Part shown: positions 29,249-37,760 of the stretch, in pieces | Layout: the number at the start of each line of letters is the position of its first letter | Position numbering within the stretch: position 1 is the first letter of the stretch | Assembly: GCF_001428545.1 (NCBI RefSeq) | Contig: NZ_LMHZ01000006.1 | Span: 1-64,000, forward strand | DNA length: 64,000 nucleotides | Source of the DNA: Noviherbaspirillum sp. Root189 | GTDB lineage: Bacteria > Pseudomonadota > Gammaproteobacteria > Burkholderiales > Burkholderiaceae_D | Reading direction: 5' to 3' | Program-made: the position numbers and the translations under genes | Notes under the pieces: generated by a model | Databases searched by the model: none | What the model saw: only the letters and a program-made list of their open reading frames with translations | What the model was told of the DNA's origin: nothing

Positions 29249-29497
29249 ATGGCAAGCAAGGCGGAATGCGACAAGTATGCGGCGATGCTGTTACAGCGAT
29301 TTGAAGAATATACGAAGTGGGCAATCGCAAACTGGCCAAACAAGGATTTCCCGCTGATGGAATCCGACTTTGAGGCATCACATCGTGAGTTGAGTGAGAT
29401 TCTGGGACCCAAACTTAGTGAAGGGGAGGAGAAACCGGCGTCCGAGGAATCTGGTCGGACACAATATCGCGACGTCACGCCGATGCCATGGCCGTGA
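29249..29497 (+). CDS. Small conserved-looking hypothetical protein
   Basis: An 82-residue protein of unknown function. It is rich in aromatic and charged residues (FEEYTKWAIANWPNKDFPLM) with an amphipathic first half, a Glu-rich linker and a C terminus ending PMPWP. The ATG at 29249 is chosen because AGGAG ends 7 bases before it; an ATG six bases earlier is too close to that site. It lies between the acidic-protein gene and the P450 remnant, in the accessory block. Confidence 0.6.
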   Translation: MASKAECDKYAAMLLQRFEEYTKWAIANWPNKDFPLMESDFEASHRELSEILGPKLSEGEEKPASEESGRTQYRDVTPMPWP

Positions 29498-29577
29498 ACA
29501 CCGCTGTGTGCAATGCCGGCGTTAGTTGCGCAACGCCGGTGTCTGGTAATGCGACGGTGCCTGTGCCGCAGTGACCG

Positions 29578-29969
29578 CCACATCCCCAGGTCTGTCGAGG
29601 CTTCTCTCACTGCGAGCAAAACCCAGGTGCCTTTTTCGATGCGCATGCCACGCCATTCAAAATCGACCAGCGCCCGTCCGCCTACGGCCGGAAAGAAAGG
29701 ATAGAAGCGACGCACTTCCTGTACGAAGCCCTCGAAGTAGCTCTTGTCGCCGGATATCAGCTTCTGCCGGCATTCCGGGTAAAACGATCCAATTGATAAA
29801 ACATTGCCGCGGCATCTTCACCCATTGCGCAAATGACCTTCTGCAGCATGAGCCGGGTTTCAAAAACATCGGGCTGCAGTCGTTCGCAACGGCTTGGAAT
29901 GAAGGTGTACGCTTCGTTCAATAATGCAAGCGTGTTCTCAATGCTTTTGTCTCACGGGATTGCTGTCAT
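29578..29969 (-). pseudogene. Remnant of a CYP152-type cytochrome P450 (fatty-acid peroxygenase)
   Basis: Reading the minus strand from the ATG at 29969 gives MTAIP, a TGA at codon 6, then DKSIENTLALLNEAYTFIP and ETRLMLQKVICAMGED down to a stop at 29757-29759. This matches the first 70 residues of the P450 BS-beta/SP-alpha family (CYP152). The next frame (from 29763) continues with YFEGFVQEVRRFYPFFPAVG and FEWRGMRIEKGTWVLL, matching the I-helix-distal part near residues 280-330 of the same family. About 200 internal residues and the haem-cysteine end are missing. So the gene has a nonsense codon, an internal deletion with frameshift, and a 3' truncation. It cannot encode a working enzyme. Confidence 0.85.
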
Positions 29970-30165
29970 CGGCGTGTTTCAGAGCTGAGTGAAATAGGAT
30001 CGTGGTGGTAGTTTGGATAAGCGGTAAATAATGCAGGGATCTGGGAAATACCCCTGCCCGGTGCTGACAATAATGCGGCATGCGCCTGTGCACGCCGCTA
30101 TGCGTAGTGCACTATGCAGTGATGTCCGCAGCGATGCGACCTGAAGCGGACATACGCCCGGCACA

Positions 30166-30738
<573 letters not shown>

Positions 30739-30999
30739 ATGTCCCCGGCCGAGATAATGAAGGTCATCAAGGGTTACGAAGCCAGCGTTGATGCATCGTG
30801 GACCACGATGGTAAGAGAGCACGCGAAGTCCCTGTCAGCCGTCTCTGATCGTCTGACAGCCGGCGAGTTAGCCAGCCTGATCGAAATTGCTGCAGCGTCG
30901 TATCAGAAGGCGCGGCAAGAATATCAGGCCAGTGTCGAATACGATCTGCTGATCTTGCGCATCAATGCAGAAGCACAGAAACGCCAGCGCTCGAAATAA
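30739..30999 (+). CDS. Small helical hypothetical protein
   Basis: An 86-residue protein of unknown function, predicted to be almost wholly alpha-helical (MSPAEIMKVIKGYEASVDAS, then RLTAGELASLIEIAAASY). AGAGGA precedes the ATG at 30739 at good spacing. It shows a loose pattern match to the 80-residue protein at 34.0-34.3 kb: both begin with a helix containing IM, and have RLT-x-x-EL then L-I. They may be diverged paralogues or merely similar helical bundles. Confidence 0.55.
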   Translation: MSPAEIMKVIKGYEASVDASWTTMVREHAKSLSAVSDRLTAGELASLIEIAAASYQKARQEYQASVEYDLLILRINAEAQKRQRSK

Positions 31000-31100
31000 G
31001 CATTGAAGACTTGTAGCGGAATTGCCTGCCTAAGCCGGCGCAGAATCTTCCGTTGAGCATGCAGGCTTCTAGCTTCTATACAGGCCTGCTCGCGTCTGCA

Positions 31101-31931
31101 TCAAGACTTGTTCTTGATCGCTTCTGTCCAAATTGACGTTTCCCCCGGCGTCATGTTGCCGAACGGATGCAACCGTGCGTCCTGATAACCCTGTTCCTCC
31201 ACGTCGACGAGATACTGTTCGCGTGATAACAAGGTTCCTGCACATACCGGCTGCATGGATGGCTTGCCGAGGACTTCCTGCTGCAGTCGTTCAGTCAATT
31301 CCATCATGATCCAGGACGGGATCATGTCCCGGTCCGCAGGGTACACGAAGCCAAACAGTGTCAGGTGACTGAGCAATACCCGCCAATGGAAGGAAAAACG
31401 CCGTAGCAAGCGATGCCAGTCCATGGTTTCGCTACAGGCGCGAATCAGATGAACAATGTCTGCGCCGTCGTAACGTTCCCGCTCCATGATGAAGGCCTTG
31501 GACCAGATGGTTTCCTCGACCGGACAAATTTTTACTGGTACGCCGAGCACTTCCGTTGTGGGGGCGTGTTCCAGCCAGGCATCATCGACTTCTGCGACGC
31601 CGTTGCCGGAACTAAAGATGAGATCAACCAGGTCGCCATTGGTACGCACCTTTCCCAGCCAGTGCGGAAAGGGCAGTTCGGTCGTATAACCGGTTTGCTG
31701 GAGTGCTTCGCTGACGCGGTCATAGTGCTGACGGCAGATGAACAGATCAAGGTCTTTCGTCGGACGGACCATGCCTGTGTAGTAACTTAATGCATAAGCG
31801 CCACCTACAAGGAAGGGAATATCCGCATCGCGCAAGGTTTGCATGACATGGCGATAAAAGTGAAGTGTCGGATCGCAATTAATTCCATCTACCGGTGAGC
31901 TCAATGAGGCTGCGGGCATGGCGTGCTCCAC
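31101..31931 (-). CDS. Nucleotidyltransferase-like protein
   Basis: A 276-residue protein with the nucleotidyltransferase core GGAYALSYYTG followed by RPTKDLDLF, where the two aspartates of DLD are the expected metal ligands; a later acidic strand (VDLIFSSG) could supply the third. This fits the minimal/AbiEii-like polymerase-beta superfamily, whose members include tRNA-modifying toxins, antibiotic-modifying enzymes and uncharacterised proteins. The C-terminal half is helical and not recognisable. An ATG four codons in is an alternative start. It is divergent from a metallophosphoesterase gene across 248 bases, which suggests a linked pair. Substrate unknown. Confidence 0.7.
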   Translation of the reverse strand: MEHAMPAASLSSPVDGINCDPTLHFYRHVMQTLRDADIPFLVGGAYALSYYTGMVRPTKDLDLFICRQHYDRVSEALQQTGYTTELPFPHWLGKVRTNGDLVDLIFSSGNGVAEVDDAWLEHAPTTEVLGVPVKICPVEETIWSKAFIMERERYDGADIVHLIRACSETMDWHRLLRRFSFHWRVLLSHLTLFGFVYPADRDMIPSWIMMELTERLQQEVLGKPSMQPVCAGTLLSREQYLVDVEEQGYQDARLHPFGNMTPGETSIWTEAIKNKS

Positions 31932-32179
31932 GAAATTTTATCGATGTGGGGCCGCATCGCTACGACCGGCGCTTCCACGTTGCAGGCATGCACTGGACTA
32001 GTGAACATGTCTGTCATGAATAGCAGCAAAACCTATGCCCAGCAGCAGTAAAGGTAGATAAGCAGCAGAAATCTTTGCATCCGGTACGGCTCTTGCTCCC
32101 GACAAGTGAAGTGAAATTTAACCAAGCGAATACCGACATCAGGTTACCGTTCCCTTTAAAGTGAGAGAAGGAGTTCAAT

Positions 32180-32932
32180 GTGATATCACAGGATAAAGTG
32201 CGACTGGCGGCAGTAGGTGATCTGCATTGCACCGAAACCTCGGGCGGTCAGTTGCGACCCCTGTTTGCGCAGGCAAATGAAAGCGCCGATATCCTGTTGC
32301 TGTGCGGCGATCTGACGGATTACGGCACGCCTGCCGAAGCACACGTGCTGGCGCAGGAACTGGATGTTGTTCGTATTCCCAAGATTGCCGTTCTGGGTAA
32401 TCATGATTTCGAATCGGGACAGCAGGATGACGTTAAGCGGATCCTGTCAGAAGCCGGAGTACGCGTACTCGATGGTGACGCCTGTGAAATCCATGGTGTC
32501 GGCTTTGCAGGCGTAAAAGGCTTTGCTGGCGGATTCGGGCGCCGTGCGCTGGGACCTTGGGGCGAAAGCATCATCAAGCAGTTCGTTGACGAGGCAATCC
32601 GTGAAGTATTGAAGCTGGAGCATGCACTTGCCAAGCTTCGTACCAGTCAACGCATCGCAATCCTTCATTACTCACCGATCGAAGCCACGGTACAAGGTGA
32701 GCCGATTGAAATATATGCCTTCCTTGGCACGAGCCGTCTGGAAGAGCCCTTGCTCCGCTATCCGGTAACAGCGGTATTCCATGGACATGCCCACCGCGGC
32801 ACCCTGGAGGGAAAAACCGTCAATAACATCCCTGTCTATAACGTCGCCAAACCCTTGTTGCAACGCTCGTATCCGGAACAACCCGGCTTTAGAATTGTAG
32901 AAATTCCCAAGGCCGAGCATGTAGATTTGTAA
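32180..32932 (+). CDS. Calcineurin-like metallophosphoesterase
   Basis: A 250-residue enzyme with the whole set of dinuclear-metal motifs in order: VGDLHC, CGDLTDYG, LGNHDFESG, LHYSP and HGHAHRG. The family hydrolyses phosphomonoesters or diesters; the substrate here cannot be read. Start is GTG at 32180, six bases after AAGGAG. It is divergent from the nucleotidyltransferase-like gene, so transfer and removal of a phospho-group might be linked activities, which is inference only. It has no signal peptide and should be cytosolic. Confidence 0.82.
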   Translation: MISQDKVRLAAVGDLHCTETSGGQLRPLFAQANESADILLLCGDLTDYGTPAEAHVLAQELDVVRIPKIAVLGNHDFESGQQDDVKRILSEAGVRVLDGDACEIHGVGFAGVKGFAGGFGRRALGPWGESIIKQFVDEAIREVLKLEHALAKLRTSQRIAILHYSPIEATVQGEPIEIYAFLGTSRLEEPLLRYPVTAVFHGHAHRGTLEGKTVNNIPVYNVAKPLLQRSYPEQPGFRIVEIPKAEHVDL

Positions 32933-32996
32933 GCTCGACAGGTAATGTCAGGATAATGGCCGGGTAATGTCTTATCGCCACGTACGCACAAAGTTG

Positions 32997-33446
32997 TTAC
33001 GAACGTGGCGCCGGTAAACGCTCTTGCACACAGTCTTGTAATTGATCGAGGGTAAATGGAATACCGAGAAATGCGTCGATAACCGATTTTGCCAGCACAG
33101 GCGGCGTACCGACCTCCTGGCTGATCCAGACTATTCGGATGGCCGGCAACTTGGCTTTCGCAGCAATGGCAAACGCAAGGCTGGTGGACCCATCCTGATC
33201 TACCGCGATCACAAGGACGTCAAACACAAAACTATCCATGACTCGCAGGCCTTCTACGTGCCCTGCAATTTGTGACGTCGCGTGTCCACATGCAGTGAGC
33301 ATTGCCGCAATCATGTCTGCCATCTGGGCGTCTGCTGAAGTCACCAAGACCGATAAGAAACGATCACGTTGTGTTTTGTCCGAAGTTGAATAGTCGAGCA
33401 AGTAGCCTCCTTTGCGGCTTACTTTACCTTCCGTTAACATTTCCAT
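32997..33446 (-). CDS. Receiver-like protein lacking phosphorylation residues
   Basis: About 149 residues; the last 120 have the hydrophobic spacing of a response-regulator receiver (FLSVLVTSADAQMADMIAAM, FDVLVIAVDQ, LGIPFTLDQL). The acidic pocket (normally DD), the phospho-accepting Asp and the conserved Lys before PF are replaced by SA, Ala and Ile. It therefore cannot work as a normal phosphoreceiver. There is no output domain. The start is uncertain: ATG codons at 33464, 33446 and 33440 and a frame open to 33563 all exist, and no ribosome binding site is clear. The upstream side abuts the GGEEF fragment, head to head. Confidence 0.5.
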   Translation of the reverse strand: MEMLTEGKVSRKGGYLLDYSTSDKTQRDRFLSVLVTSADAQMADMIAAMLTACGHATSQIAGHVEGLRVMDSFVFDVLVIAVDQDGSTSLAFAIAAKAKLPAIRIVWISQEVGTPPVLAKSVIDAFLGIPFTLDQLQDCVQERLPAPRS

Positions 33447-33567
33447 CTGTACTCTATCGTACATAGGACGTCGGTAAAATCGGCCAGCGTTACATTTCTT
33501 GAAATATTCGCTTGCTTCAAGTTCTGGTATCAACAATTTTGGTTTTTTGTTACCTGGGCCCAATAAG

Positions 33568-33894
33568 ATGCGCGTTGCGTTGAAGATTCAGGGCGATATC
33601 CGCAAGACCGATTGCTTCGGACACTACGGTGGAGAAGAGTTTCTGCTGCTGGTTGGCGCCAATGCCAGCGACGCCCAGTTCTTCGTCGAGCGCATCCGGC
33701 AGCGTATCGAAGAGATGCGCTTTCCCGAAATGGCAGACGGCCGAAGTGTCACGATCTCCGTCGGCGTTGCCGAATACCGGAACTGGGAAGCCATTGAACA
33801 TACCTTGTCACGCGCGGACAAAGCATTCTATAGCGAGAAGGATGGCGGAAGGAATCGCGTAGTGGTATCGGGTGTGGAACTGAAGGTGAACTGA
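33568..33894 (+). pseudogene. C-terminal fragment of a GGDEF (diguanylate cyclase) domain
   Basis: About 108 residues that begin in the middle of a GGDEF domain: DIRKTDCFGHYGGEEF, then VERIRQRIEEM, VTISVGVAEY and RADKAFYSEKDGGRNRV. The GGEEF loop is intact, but the first half of the domain, including the nucleotide/metal Asp-containing strand and any sensory part, is absent. The frame can be opened a little further upstream, where it becomes AT-rich and not domain-like. It is most simply the 3' remnant of a decayed cyclase gene. Confidence 0.7.
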
Positions 33895-34026
33895 GCCATG
33901 CAGTAAATTTTGAAATGAGTAAATTTTTTGCGTAAGTCCGATTATTGCAAGCTGGTATGTAATGAACCATACAGATTAATCATGATCCGACAATCCTTAA
34001 GGACGCATGTCCTTGTGGAGACGGCT

Positions 34027-34269
34027 ATGGACCAGTACCAAATAATGTCCCTGCTGATGCGGCTCGAAACAAAGAATGTGGAACCTGAAACGGTTGCCAT
34101 GATGTATGCAGAGGTGTTGTCCTCTGCCGCCGAGAGACTGACGCCGGATGAATTGCGACAGTTATTGATTATCGGTGCTTACATTTGCCATGGCCCCGGT
34201 GGATCAGGACACAGTGTGGAAGAGCGAACGGACGAGCCTCAATGGCGGGGAAATCACCGGATTAATTAA
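34027..34269 (+). CDS. Small helical hypothetical protein
   Basis: An 80-residue protein with a helical first 60 residues (MDQYQIMSLLMRLETKNVEP, RLTPDELRQLLIIGAY) and a Gly/charged tail. GGAG lies about 8 bases before the ATG at 34027; upstream in-frame ATGs at 33928 and 33982 lack one. It resembles in pattern the 86-residue protein at 30.7 kb. Function unknown. Confidence 0.5.
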   Translation: MDQYQIMSLLMRLETKNVEPETVAMMYAEVLSSAAERLTPDELRQLLIIGAYICHGPGGSGHSVEERTDEPQWRGNHRIN

Positions 34270-34824
34270 TTGGCTGCAGGAATAAGAACCTGCATATTGG
34301 ACAAGGGGCCGACTTGCGAACAAAGCAGGCCGGCGGCAATTATCTTTGCGACTGATCCACTCGGCGTCGCTACCTCTACTTCATGTATTCATGTCCAGCC
34401 TGCGAAGGTAGGACGCTCCTCTGGGTTCCTTTGGTTCAGGTGGTGGACTGCCGGTTCCGTCTCGTTGATGGCGACATCTGCAATAAACCTTGTTAGCTGA
34501 TGACTTCAGCCATGGCGGCTCCGGCTAATGCCGTACGGAACGTGTGAGCTATGCGCTACCGCTTTGCCACATCATTCATGCCACGTTCAGCCCTTTCAGG
34601 CGACGCGTTTTTTTGACCATTTCACAGAAGAGAAGGGAAGTGTAGCGATAACCCAGTCGATCATAGGTGAACTCCACCTATGACGCGGCTGTGACAAATT
34701 TGTGACGATACCGAGACCAGAACAGGCTACCGTAGACTATCGGTGCCGGATCGGAAAACAAACGTAAGCGCTCGTAAATACTGGCCTACATATGGTCTAG
34801 AGGGGCCCAGACCATCTTGAAATT
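34270..34824. other. 555-bp non-coding stretch downstream of ssrA
   Basis: No convincing gene is seen. Two inverted repeats are present: CATAGGTG (34662-34669) with CACCTATG (34675-34682), loop of 5; and ATGGTCT (34792-34798) with AGACCAT (34809-34815), loop of 10, which lies 10 bases beyond the ssrA 3' end and could stop or process its transcript although no T run follows. This is where an island joined to ssrA would meet the tmRNA gene; I saw no copy of the ssrA end here. Confidence 0.45.
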
Positions 34825-35201
34825 TGGTGGAGACGGCGGGAATCGAACCCGCGTCCAGAAGCACTCTACAGACAGTTCTACATACTTAGTGCTGCCAATT
34901 GGTTTTAACCCAGCCGACGCGGACGCACACGCTTCGTCTAGGCGAGTCACCTAAATTTAACGTTACGCCAAGTGACCCGACGCAACGCGATTCCCTGTAA
35001 ATGACTCTACTGCTGTTGCCAGCCCACCCCAGGGAAGAGATGGTGTAGAGCTAGAAAGTTCTTAGGTTTCTAGTGGTTTACGCTGCGAGAGCGTAAGATT
35101 CATCGTTTGCATTTAAGCATTTCCGGTTGGATTTACGAGGTAGCCAGTCCTCGGTATGCCCTGCGCTGCTTTGCAACCCCTGTCGAAACCAGGTCGTCCC
35201 C
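34825..35201 (-). ncRNA. ssrA: Transfer-messenger RNA (tmRNA)
   Basis: A 377-base tmRNA that rescues stalled ribosomes and tags the nascent chain. The 5' end GGGGACG pairs with CGTCTCC before the ACCA 3' end, with a G-U at the third pair as in alanine-accepting tmRNA. The T arm GGTTCGATTCC is intact. The tag reading frame (35078-35110, minus strand) is GCA AAC GAT GAA TCT TAC GCT CTC GCA GCG TAA, giving ANDESYALAA and a stop. A TACAAT -10-like box lies at 35216-35221. The upstream neighbour on the same strand is the mupP/gph-like gene, 50 bases away. Confidence 0.97.
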
Positions 35202-35251
35202 AAAACAGTACTGCTATTGTACCTCACCAGATGAGGCGTCACTTTGCGATT

Positions 35252-35917
35252 TCAAGAGGCTGCGCGAATTAATTCGCATACCTCAAGAGGAGAGGCCGCA
35301 ATCGCATCGGCTTCCCATGTTTCAGGCTCTACATGGCCACAATAACCCCAGGAAGCAGCCACGGTCGCCATTCCTGCGGCACGACCGGCCTGAATGTCGC
35401 GCAAGTCGTCACCCACATACCAGCATTGCTCCGGCGGCAAGCCAAGCCGACGCGCTGCTTCGAGAAGCGGGGCGGGATGCGGTTTTGAATGCGGTGTAGT
35501 GTCGCCCGAAACGACGCAGCCGGCATGACCAAGGCCGATTTTCGGCACCAGCAGATCGGTAAAGCGGGCAGCCTTGTTGGTGACGATTCCCCAGCCAATA
35601 TTCCTGATCTGCATTTCATCGAGCAGTCGTTCAATGCCGTCAAACAAACGTGTATCGATGGCGATCGCGCTTTCATACGTGTTCAGAAAGAGGGTTCGCA
35701 GTTCGGCAAAGCCATCGTCTTCGGGTTTGAGGCCAAAGGACGCCCCGATCAATCCGCGCGCTCCGGCCGAGGCGACAGGACGCAGCAATTCGTAGGGAGT
35801 AGGTGCCAGCCCGCGTGCGGCTCGCACACGGTTCATGGCGCCGGCCAGGTCCGGAGCAGTGTCAGCAAGCGTCCCGTCGAGGTCGAACAGAATGGCGCGA
35901 GGTGAGGTAAGGGGCAT
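35252..35917 (-). CDS. HAD phosphatase, MupP/Gph type
   Basis: A 221-residue haloacid-dehalogenase hydrolase. Motif I is LFDLDGTLADTAPDL with both aspartates, motif II is in GIVTNK, the Lys is in HSKPHPAPLLEA, and motif IV is YVGDDLRDIQAG. Sequence alone says phosphoglycolate phosphatase. The position beside ubiG and close to ompA and gyrA matches the Pseudomonas mupP locus, whose product dephosphorylates N-acetylmuramate 6-phosphate in cell-wall recycling, so MupP is a serious alternative. Start at 35917 gives MPLTSPRAILF; the ORF is open further upstream but overlaps ubiG. Confidence 0.88.
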   Translation of the reverse strand: MPLTSPRAILFDLDGTLADTAPDLAGAMNRVRAARGLAPTPYELLRPVASAGARGLIGASFGLKPEDDGFAELRTLFLNTYESAIAIDTRLFDGIERLLDEMQIRNIGWGIVTNKAARFTDLLVPKIGLGHAGCVVSGDTTPHSKPHPAPLLEAARRLGLPPEQCWYVGDDLRDIQAGRAAGMATVAASWGYCGHVEPETWEADAIAASPLEVCELIRAAS

Positions 35918-36002
35918 GGCTAATCGTGAATTTCGGTCGGAGGATGGGGCCGGCAGGAGGGCAGGGCGGCTGTGCGGATGTTGCACAGTCGCCGCATAAG
36001 GA

Positions 36003-36698
36003 TCACGCCGGGCGGGTGCAGGCAACCAGGTAATTAACGTCCGTATCCTGGTTCAGCGAATAAATCTTTGTCAACGGGTTGTAGCCCATGCCTTTGAGCT
36101 TGTCGACCACCAGTCCGGCATTGCGCGCAAATTGGCTCAGCTCGGCCGGCGTAATGAACTTCGCGTAGTCATGCGTTCCCTTTGGCAGTAGGCGAAGCAC
36201 GTACTCGGCACCGATCACTGCGAACAGATAAGCCTTGGGGTTGCGGTTGATGGTCGAGAAGAACACGTGGCCGCCCGGTTTGACGAGTGTTGCGCAAGCT
36301 TTCACCACAGCGGCAGGGTCCGGTACATGTTCCAGCATCTCCATGCAGGTGACGATGTCATAAGCGCCAGCTTCGCGTGCCGCGAGGTCTTCGGCGGAAA
36401 TCAGTTCATAGCGTACCTGTACTCCGGATTCGAGGCTATGCAGGTCGGCGACCTTGAGGGCTTTTTCCGAGAGGTCGATACCGGTAACCTTGGCGCCTTT
36501 GCGTGCCATTGACTCGGCTAGGATGCCGCCGCCACAACCGATATCCACGACCGTCTTGCCGGCCAGGGGAGCCCGGGCGTTAATCCATTCAAGACGTAAA
36601 GGATTGATTTCGTGTAGCGGGCGGAATTCGGACGTCGGATCCCACCAACGGTGGGCAAGATCGCTGAATTTCTGTAGTTCTAGAGGGTCGGCATTCAT
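36003..36698 (-). CDS. ubiG: Ubiquinone biosynthesis O-methyltransferase
   Basis: A 231-residue SAM methyltransferase carrying out both O-methylations of ubiquinone synthesis. The UbiG signature is clear: [20 protein letters not shown] at the N terminus, [16 protein letters not shown] for SAM binding, [28 protein letters not shown] and [10 protein letters not shown]. It lies 85 bases upstream of the phosphatase gene and reads in the same direction. Confidence 0.97.
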   Translation of the reverse strand: MNADPLELQKFSDLAHRWWDPTSEFRPLHEINPLRLEWINARAPLAGKTVVDIGCGGGILAESMARKGAKVTGIDLSEKALKVADLHSLESGVQVRYELISAEDLAAREAGAYDIVTCMEMLEHVPDPAAVVKACATLVKPGGHVFFSTINRNPKAYLFAVIGAEYVLRLLPKGTHDYAKFITPAELSQFARNAGLVVDKLKGMGYNPLTKIYSLNQDTDVNYLVACTRPA

Positions 36699-36777
36699 AC
36701 ACAGAATGATAGCGGGATTGGAGGGCGCTTGCTTTTAAACCGCGAGTTTTCGGAGGATTTGCTTGGCGAAAAGGCAT

Positions 36778-36800
36778 AAAAAAACCCCGCCGGAGCGGGG
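36778..36800 (-). terminator. Intrinsic terminator of ompA
   Basis: On the minus strand CCCCGC, loop TCCG, GCGGGG is followed by seven T residues. It stands 20 bases after the ompA stop codon (36821), the ideal place for a rho-independent terminator, and separates ompA from ubiG. Confidence 0.9.
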
Positions 36801-36820
36801 CTTTGCCAGCAGTCAATCGA

Positions 36821-37459
36821 TTAGCGGTTACGTGTACCGACAACTTCGATTTCAACGCGGCGGTTCTTGGCGCGACCAGCGGCTGTCTTGTTGTCAGCAA
36901 CTGGTTGCTTCTCGCCCTTGCCTTCGGTGTAGACGCGGTTAGCTTCGACGCCCTTGGAAACCAGGTATGCCTTGACAGCTTCAGCACGGCGGACCGACAG
37001 CTTTTGGTTGTAGGAGTCGGAACCGACGGAGTCAGTGTGGCCGACAGCGATCACAACTTCGAGGTTCATGCCTTGCAGCTTCGACGACAGGTCGTCCAGC
37101 TTGGCTTTGCCGTCCGGCTTCAGAACAGCCTTGTCGAAATCGAAGAAGGTGTCAGCAGCAAAAGTGACCTTCTCGGAAGTCGGGGCCGGTGCCGGAGCAG
37201 GTGCCGGAGCAGGTGCCGGTGCTGGTGCCGGAGCAGGCGCAACAGCCGGCTTTGCAATCTCGCCATCGCAACCTGGAACGGCATCTGCCGGTGTCCAGGT
37301 GCCTGTGCGCCAGCACAGACCAAACGGGTCGCGAGCGACGACACCGCGGCTGTCTTGCAGGTAGGCGCTGTTCGGAGTCTTGGCCTGGATGTCTTGCTGA
37401 GCCGAAGCAGAGAACGAGACAACTGCGGACGCAGCAAAGACGAGTGCTAATTTATTCAT
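36821..37459 (-). CDS. ompA: OmpA-family outer-membrane protein
   Basis: A 212-residue exported protein. A signal peptide ends at SFSASA (residue 20). A short conserved segment follows (DSRGVVARDPFGLCWRTGTW, then DAVPGCDG, with two Cys likely paired), then an (Ala-Pro)n linker of about 20 residues. The C-terminal OmpA/peptidoglycan-binding domain has DFDKAVLKPDGKAKLD, VGHTDSVGSDSYNQKLSVRR and NRRVEIEV. There is no N-terminal beta barrel, so it resembles the short OmpA-like proteins of Burkholderiales. It has its own terminator and a 300-bp upstream region. A diverged paralogue lies upstream. Confidence 0.9.
   Translation of the reverse strand: MNKLALVFAASAVVSFSASAQQDIQAKTPNSAYLQDSRGVVARDPFGLCWRTGTWTPADAVPGCDGEIAKPAVAPAPAPAPAPAPAPAPAPAPTSEKVTFAADTFFDFDKAVLKPDGKAKLDDLSSKLQGMNLEVVIAVGHTDSVGSDSYNQKLSVRRAEAVKAYLVSKGVEANRVYTEGKGEKQPVADNKTAAGRAKNRRVEIEVVGTRNR
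37182..37241. repeat. Hexanucleotide repeat coding the Ala-Pro linker of OmpA
   Basis: On the plus strand near-identical units of GGTGCC / GGAGCA alternate for about 60 bases and are read on the minus strand as (Ala-Pro)n. Such simple repeats can change copy number and so the length of the linker between the surface part and the peptidoglycan-binding domain. Confidence 0.7.
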
Positions 37460-37760
37460 ATTTTTCCTCTTGGTTGAGATATCCGCAGATTAACTGCGCA
37501 ACAAGTACCACTTTTTTTAGAACTAATAGAAAAACCAAACTTCCGGATGCTATTAGATCATCTTTTTGCAAGGTTGTTCACCTGCAATGATCTTTAGTTA
37601 ACTACATTTTGCCATAGGCGCGCTATACATCGATTGTTGCCAAATCAATGGTATGGCGATTTTAGCCACCCGTTGGGTTTTTGCAACGGATGATCAAAAA
37701 TTCGTAGCATTTTTGTGTGAATTTGATGCCTTTGCTCAGGATTAGGTCCTGTTATTTTAG
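37460..37760. other. 301-bp upstream region of ompA
   Basis: This AT-rich stretch lies between the two ompA-like genes. It is expected to hold the strong promoter and long 5' leader of the downstream ompA. TTGCA (37566-37570) and TGCAA (37583-37587) form a small inverted repeat. No gene or T-tract terminator for the upstream paralogue was recognised. Confidence 0.4.

Noticed and set aside
29221-29715. A 164-codon minus-strand frame as an intact gene
   Set aside because: Only its first 46 codons resemble a protein (the P450 C-terminal scrap); the rest is antisense to the 82-residue gene. It was recorded as part of a pseudogene instead.
31101-32932. A classic toxin-antitoxin pair
   Set aside because: The genes are divergent, both are of enzyme size and neither is a small antitoxin; AbiEi-like or HEPN partners are absent.
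34270-34500. Plus-strand 76-codon frame after the 80-residue gene
   Set aside because: Begins only bases after a stop codon, has no ribosome binding site and mixed Cys/Trp/Ser composition typical of non-coding frames.
35107-35499. A plus-strand open frame of 130 codons over ssrA and the phosphatase end
   Set aside because: It overlaps the tmRNA and a certain gene on the other strand and has no domain features.
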